Positions 59,921 to 64,000 of a DNA stretch of 64,000 nt are shown in pieces. Position 1 is the first letter of the stretch. Every line of letters begins with the position of its first letter. Below the pieces are notes generated by a model. The model was not told the DNA's origin, searched no databases, and saw only the letters and a program-made list of their open reading frames with translations. Source of the DNA: Silene conica (taxonomy: Eukaryota; Streptophyta; Magnoliopsida; Caryophyllales; Caryophyllaceae); NCBI GenBank assembly GCA_029255685.2, contig CM055317.2, positions 75,505,460-75,569,459 on the forward strand. The letters are read 5' to 3'. Both the position numbers and the translations under genes were made by a program.

Positions 59921-60480
59921 TAGCACTAGTGTGTAGCGTGTAGCGTGTAGCGCCCTGTTTCTTACCCGGCTCATTAACATCACATTCTTCAGTTTTAATT
60001 TTCATGGCGTTTTTTGCTTCCGCGGATTAACTTGAAAATGAAGTTTTTCTTAGGGAGAGTTATCTTGAGATGTTCTGTTTATAGGACAATGTTGTCTTGG
60101 ATTCTTCTTCAGCGGGATAGGTTAACGACCAATCTCGTCTTCCATGTTATCTTTGATTGTACAAAATTAGGATTTATGGGTGCATTTATTCAGATGCCCA
60201 GGTACCCATATTTGAATGGGTACTTCTGAGATGTTTATTTCAAATAAAATTTCAATTGGTAATTCAGGAAATACAAGTTGCTGCTGTCAGTTTCATGGTA
60301 CTGTGAAATACAGGTGAAGAAAAAGGGCAATGCCAACTGAATATAAAAAACTAAATACAGGTAAAGTCACGATCGGCCGACTCATGACTTGGTTTCGAAT
60401 CCTGTTAACAACATATTGTTAACAACATATTGGCACTGTGGCTCCCTTTACACCAAAAAAAAATAAAGAACTGAATAAAG
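59921..60480 (+). other. MYB 3' region and probable SINE next to the Pack-MULE
   Basis: 59921-60240 is the likely 3' UTR and flank of the MYB gene. From about 60340 to 60465 a SINE-like unit is suggested by a B-box-like GGTTTCGAATCCTG and an A-rich tail (caccaaaaaaaaa), with imperfect flanks (aactaaatacagg and gaactgaataaagg). The Pack-MULE is inserted into the 3' copy of that flank. Confidence 0.45.
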
Positions 60481-60591
60481 GAACGATTTTTTGAAATGGC
60501 GCTCAAAAACAAAGTAATTGTCGTTTTGGGTTGGATTTCAAAGTAATTGTCAAAATGGTGTCCACGTAGGCTCGGGTTTTCCGAGGCTTAA

Positions 60592-60836
60592 ACACGCCAC
60601 CACAAATGGCGTGTCTATAATGCACATATGAGACAGAACCTCCAGAAAGATGGACAACCAAACACGCTATTACGTATGGCGGGTCTTCAGCAAAAAACAC
60701 GCCATTATGTATGGCGTGTCTACACAGAAAATATTTGCAGCCCAAATAAGAAACTCCTGAAAAAAATAAGACAGGAAACACGCCATACGTAATGGCGTGT
60801 TTCGAAACTGAAAACCGCCACTCATCTTGGCGTGTA
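60592..60836. repeat. Five palindromic GGCGTG units in the left arm
   Basis: Units at about 60592-60615, 60661-60684, 60697-60720, 60777-60801 and 60814-60835 each have the form CGCCA, about ten bases, TGGCG. The inner bases often include TTACGTAT or TTATGTAT. The right arm holds the same five in mirror order (62695-62940). Spacing is irregular (about 13-65 bp between units), so this is not a simple tandem satellite. Confidence 0.9.
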
Positions 60837-60946
60837 TGTGCAGAAGCTAGACCTAAACAACTGTATCCTACCTGACAGAATTGCGTTGAGACTAGAAAAT
60901 CTATCAAAAATGCCATTAGCTCTTTAGCTCCCTTATTGCATAAAGA

Positions 60947-62010
60947 TAATTGCCGCTGCTGCAGCCGATACAATCGCGACGTACGACGGCGATGAGGTTT
61001 TGGAAGTGGCGGAGATTAAGGAGAGGTCACGGAAATGGCTTTGGAGAGGCCGTTACTCTATCAATTACTTCGTTCAACCGCCGATTAACGGTGGCGATAG
61101 CGGCAGCGGAAGTGACGGTGGACGGCCTCCTCTGGTGCTTGTTCATGGCTTTGGCGCTTCTATTCCTCACTGGCGGAGGTATAGTTTCTTTTTCGTCTAT
61201 TATGTGCGTAATTTAGCTATAGGACTATAACGTATAGGCAATTGATGCATATACTTCTTCCGTTCCATTGAATTGTTTACGTTTTTAATAATCATTGTCG
61301 CATTGTTTAAGAAATGTATAGAACTCAGTGCTACTTAGTGAGATTGTAGTTGTGATAACTGATAAGAGTGTATTATGTTCTGAATCGTAGGCTTGACAGA
61401 TGTTGGGATAATATTACATGAACTGATGAACATATGTCGAAACGCTATATTAATCGTTTGGTCTTGTAACTGATGCAAGCGAGGCTGATTAATTAACGAT
61501 GGCAAATTGGCGATCATGCTTCTGGTATTGTCAGTGAAATGCATTGATAGAGGTCGTGGTTTTTCCGAACTCAAGGATAGAATGTGGTTTGGAGATTTAC
61601 TCGGAATAGGGTCTGCAGTGTAGTATTGATGATGTGTAGTTAGTTGCACAGGATGCAAGCTTTAGAGCGATTGGTTTCAGGTCTGAATGAAAAAATGAAG
61701 TAAAACTAATCCACCTTTGGAGACAGTCGATACTTAGGAGTTAGGACTTAGGACAATGATTTAACTCGAATAGAAACATTTGTAAATATGCTGTGCAAGG
61801 GCAGTGATTCTCGTATTAACTGGTATACTAACTTTGATTTGTACATTGTGCGCAAGGCATATAAATAAGGAAAGAGTTTTCTATGGGATGCTAATTTTTG
61901 TATGCGTGTGCAGGAATATCAAGACACTGGCGCAAGATCAAATGGTGTATGCAGTTGATCTCCTTGGATTTGGGTCATCAGATAAGCCAGAAGGATTTGC
62001 ATATTGTTGA
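60947..62010 (+). pseudogene. Captured alpha/beta-hydrolase gene fragment
   Basis: Two exons of a plastid-type alpha/beta-hydrolase. Exon A runs from about 60947 to 61178 and contains RSRKWLWRGRYSINYF and the oxyanion-region motif PPLVLVHGFGAS, ending in HWR. Exon B, 61914-62010, continues in phase after the split Arg codon with NIKTLAQDQMVYAVDLLGFG and SDKPEGFAY, then stops. The wording matches the first third of these enzymes; the nucleophile elbow, acid and histidine are missing. The intron (61179-61913) is kept with GT-AG ends. The N-terminal transit region is replaced by MULE arm. It cannot make an active hydrolase, but a transcript from it could act on the parent gene. Confidence 0.75.
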
Positions 62011-62140
62011 TGACTGGAGAATCAAGTGCTGTTAACTCTGGTGGCATGAACAACAAAGCAATTGTTGATGACTGGAGAATCAAACTCTTGTTACCTTTGC
62101 TATGGTTGATTGATCCTACGACACTTTTCTTGCATTTTTT

Positions 62141-62163
62141 GAGCACATACACGCCAAGATGAG
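62141..62163 (+). repeat. Internal stray copy of the Pack-MULE arm end
   Basis: The words gcacatacacgccaag and atgagt at 62141-62163 are the same as the inner end of the right arm (62689-62709) in the same orientation. It shows that a second partial arm copy lies in the middle of the element, at the junction between the two captured genes. Confidence 0.8.
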
Positions 62164-62214
62164 TAATTTGATCAAAGAAACTCCATACAATTTTCGGAAC
62201 CAAAAAATGACTCT

Positions 62215-62641
62215 TACCGACCGGTTATATAGCTGAGCGATACACGATTAACCGAGGAAATCACGTTTTCACTTTGATTATTATTCCCATCCGTTGCAGT
62301 CACCAATTTTTCCAGTTCAAACATAGGTAAGTCGCCAATTTGAATGTCGGTTTTGTCTCTTTTGAACATGATCTTAGCCTGCTGTCTAATTCTCATTCCT
62401 TCAATAACACCAGAGTTCTGTTAAATACAGCTATAGGGCCATGCTGCAAATTAAACTAACGCAGAAATACAAATAGAGAAAGAAAAGAAGAGAGTTTTAC
62501 CATATTTTCGGCGCAACCATTTGATTCTAAATATAACTGTAATGCTAACTACGACTAGTACAACAGCGATTACTATCCATCTTCTAGATCTCCAAGAAAC
62601 AGATGGGTGGCGTTTTTGTTTTTGTTGTTGGGTAGATTCAC
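62215..62641 (-). pseudogene. Captured S-domain receptor kinase fragment
   Basis: Two minus-strand exons. The first, 62641-62501, encodes a basic stretch, the transmembrane helix WIVIAVVLVVVSITVIF and a basic stop-transfer segment (RIKWLRRKYG), with AG before and GT after. The second, from about 62418 to 62215, begins NSGVIEGMRIRQQAK and has IGDLPMFELEKLVTATD, the juxtamembrane start of G-type lectin (S-domain) receptor kinases, which precedes the kinase glycine loop. Extracellular domains and kinase are missing. It faces the hydrolase fragment inside the same element, so two unrelated genes were sampled. Confidence 0.6.
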
Positions 62642-63058
62642 CTGCAAAGTCAACAAAGGTTTGTTACTGCATGATTATTATTCAATCTGCACATACACGC
62701 CAAGATGAGTGGCGGTTTTCAGTTTCGAAACACACCATTACGTATGGCGTGTTTCCTGTCTTATTTTTTTCAGGAGTTTCTTATTTGGGCTGCAAATATT
62801 TTCTGTGTAGACACGCCATACATAATGGCGTGTTTTTTGCTGAAGACCCGCCATACGTAATAGCGTGTTTGGTTGTCCATCTTTCTGGAGGTTCTGTCTC
62901 ATATGTGCATTATAGACACGCCATTTGTGGTGGCGTGTTTAAGCCTCGGAAAACCCGAGCCTACGTGGACACCATTTTGACAATTATTTTGAAATCCAAC
63001 CCAAAACGACAATTACTTTGTTTTTGAGCGCCATTTCAAAAAATCGTTCTGAATAAAG

Positions 63059-63901
63059 GTACCTCATTTGCGTGGATGTCAATAGTGATGGGAGTGTGAA
63101 GCTGCTCGATACAAATTTAATCGGAATACTGATGAAATAATTTTTTTCGTTCTGATCAAAATTCTGTTTTTATGTTAGAAGTATAAAATCGATCTGGGGA
63201 CTTCAACGATCAGGTTGATTGATAATAATATGATTCATTTAACATGAAAAGGTCACGACTGAAATATTAAGCACCGGGTATGCAGAGATCTGTAGTTACC
63301 TCCGCACTTCGCACTTCAAATCTAATGGACATTCGTGTTAAGGTATAAAATCAATCTTGGAACTTCAACCCTTATTCTTTCACGCAATGCTTGTAACAAT
63401 TGAATGTTTTAACAGCAATTATTTACAGATACAATCAGGCTCGGAAGTTTTCAGGACTAGGAAAGTAGGAAGATAGATCATGCAAAGCCATATTTTTTCG
63501 TGTTAAATTTGATCGTTACTCGCGAGCTAACATGACAGCCTAGCTTGGTTAGAATCCGACTGACCATAATCAGTCTTCCTTAAAAAAAAATTAACACATC
63601 GTTTTCTGAACGGTGGAATTGGAATTTCCTTAGAAATTAAGGCAAAATCTGAATTCAATTTAAACAAGATTACACTGATGCAAAATTCGAAAGGTCCTCC
63701 AAAAATAAACACCTAGTAGGAAACAATACGCTTGAAAGCATAACTTACAAAATCTCTCAAAAGTAGGCGTCGTTTCCGCCTTGTGGCATTTGCCTCCATC
63801 ACTGTGATTGTTCGGCTCCTAGGGTTAGAGTGCTAAACAAAACCATCACTATGACGACGGAGGATAAGATAGTAAACCTGTCTCACGTTATTCCTTAAGT
63901 T
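63059..63901. other. Flank right of the Pack-MULE, no gene resolved
   Basis: Mixed-composition sequence with no convincing reading frame or repeat pair. It may be 3' UTR or intron of the minus-strand gene that enters at the right edge. Confidence 0.4.
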
Positions 63902-64000
63902 CTAGTCACGCCTAGTTCTCCTCCGAGGAGCTGCTCCTTCCTTCTCGGTCTCACCGTCCTTGTCGTCAGAGCTGTCCTTTGTGCTTGAGGTCTCTTGGGC
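63902..64000 (-). CDS. Partial 3' coding end of a minus-strand gene
   Basis: On the minus strand the frame from the window edge to a TAG at 63904-63902 reads acidic and serine-rich, then basic: SSDDKDGETEKEG followed by APRRRTRRD and stop. Composition and GC content differ from the AT-rich surroundings, which suggests a genuine last exon of a gene lying mainly outside the window. About 32 codons are seen, too few to name a family. Confidence 0.4.
   Translation of the reverse strand, partial: AQETSSTKDSSDDKDGETEKEGAAPRRRTRRD

Larger units (their letters stand above)
60481..63049. mobile_element. Pack-MULE, 2.6 kb, with 364-bp inverted repeats
   Basis: The element is flanked by a perfect 9-bp direct repeat, tgaataaag (60472-60480, 63050-63058), the Mutator-superfamily duplication size. 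Its terminal inverted repeats (60481-60844 and 62686-63049) are both 364 bp and nearly identical, starting GAACGATTTTTTGAAATGGC. Each arm contains five palindromic units based on ACACGCCAT and ATGGCGTGT. No transposase is encoded. Between the arms are an alpha/beta-hydrolase fragment (plus strand) and a receptor-kinase-like fragment (minus strand), both with introns, so they were acquired at DNA level. Near-identity of the arms suggests recent activity. A foldback-type transposon is the alternative class. Confidence 0.85.

Noticed and set aside
60503..60973. 156-codon ORF in the Pack-MULE left arm and its twin at 62521-63027
   Set aside because: Both are translations of the terminal inverted repeat, in mirror orientation. 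They owe their openness to the repeat and show no known domain.

Overview
This is a nuclear segment of a dicot plant genome. It is AT-rich, genes have GT-AG introns, intergenic space is packed with plant transposon families, and the genes are plant-specific (leucoanthocyanidin reductase, an SRM1/DIVARICATA-type MYB, a plant TMEM185-RING protein). A Caryophyllales origin is possible from the style of some repeats (a CTCGACCGAG-type array inside an LTR), but this is an impression from memory and was not tested.

Three genes look intact. (1) A 14-exon plus-strand gene (16182-25133) encodes a 478-aa multi-pass membrane protein with a C-terminal RING finger, of the 'transmembrane Fragile-X-F-associated' family. 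(2) A 5-exon minus-strand gene (28445-26249), convergent with it, encodes a 359-aa leucoanthocyanidin reductase-like NADPH-dependent reductase. (3) A 2-exon plus-strand gene (58650-59920) encodes a 302-aa two-SANT MYB with SHAQKYF. One A1 aspartic protease locus (36533-39541) is a pseudogene with frameshifts and a LINE in its intron. The right edge holds what looks like the 3' end of another minus-strand gene.

The rest is a dense mobile-element landscape whose ends can be read directly. From left to right: a Tourist-like MITE (1.3 kb); a Stowaway-like MITE split by an RTE LINE tail (6.7-7.1 kb); a 3.7-kb mariner element with a DD39D transposase broken by one frameshift, plus an unrelated plus-strand ORF inside it (10.5-14.2 kb); a Helitron with helicase remnant and a 120-bp tandem array (14.2-15.6 kb); an element with long terminal repeats and a diverged 9-bp duplication (28.9-29.6 kb); a tandem-repeat/LTR mosaic and a degenerate Ty3/gypsy polymerase (31.4-36.2 kb); a SINE with an 18-bp duplication (39.7 kb); a non-autonomous Mutator-like element (41.1-41.9 kb); a hAT element containing a whole Helitron (43.0-45.6 kb); two more Helitrons (47.8-49.3 and 51.9-55.1 kb), the latter carrying a collapsed Copia element; two inverted, equal-length Stowaway-like MITEs and a 242-bp promoter duplication upstream of the MYB gene; and at 60.5-63.0 kb a Pack-MULE.

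The most interesting object is the Pack-MULE (60481-63049). It has equal 364-bp terminal inverted repeats, a 9-bp target duplication, and five palindromic units in each arm. Between the arms lie exon-intron fragments of two unrelated host genes, an alpha/beta-hydrolase (plus strand) and a probable S-domain receptor kinase (minus strand). The second most interesting is the mariner element, whose terminal repeats enclose a second, non-transposase ORF.
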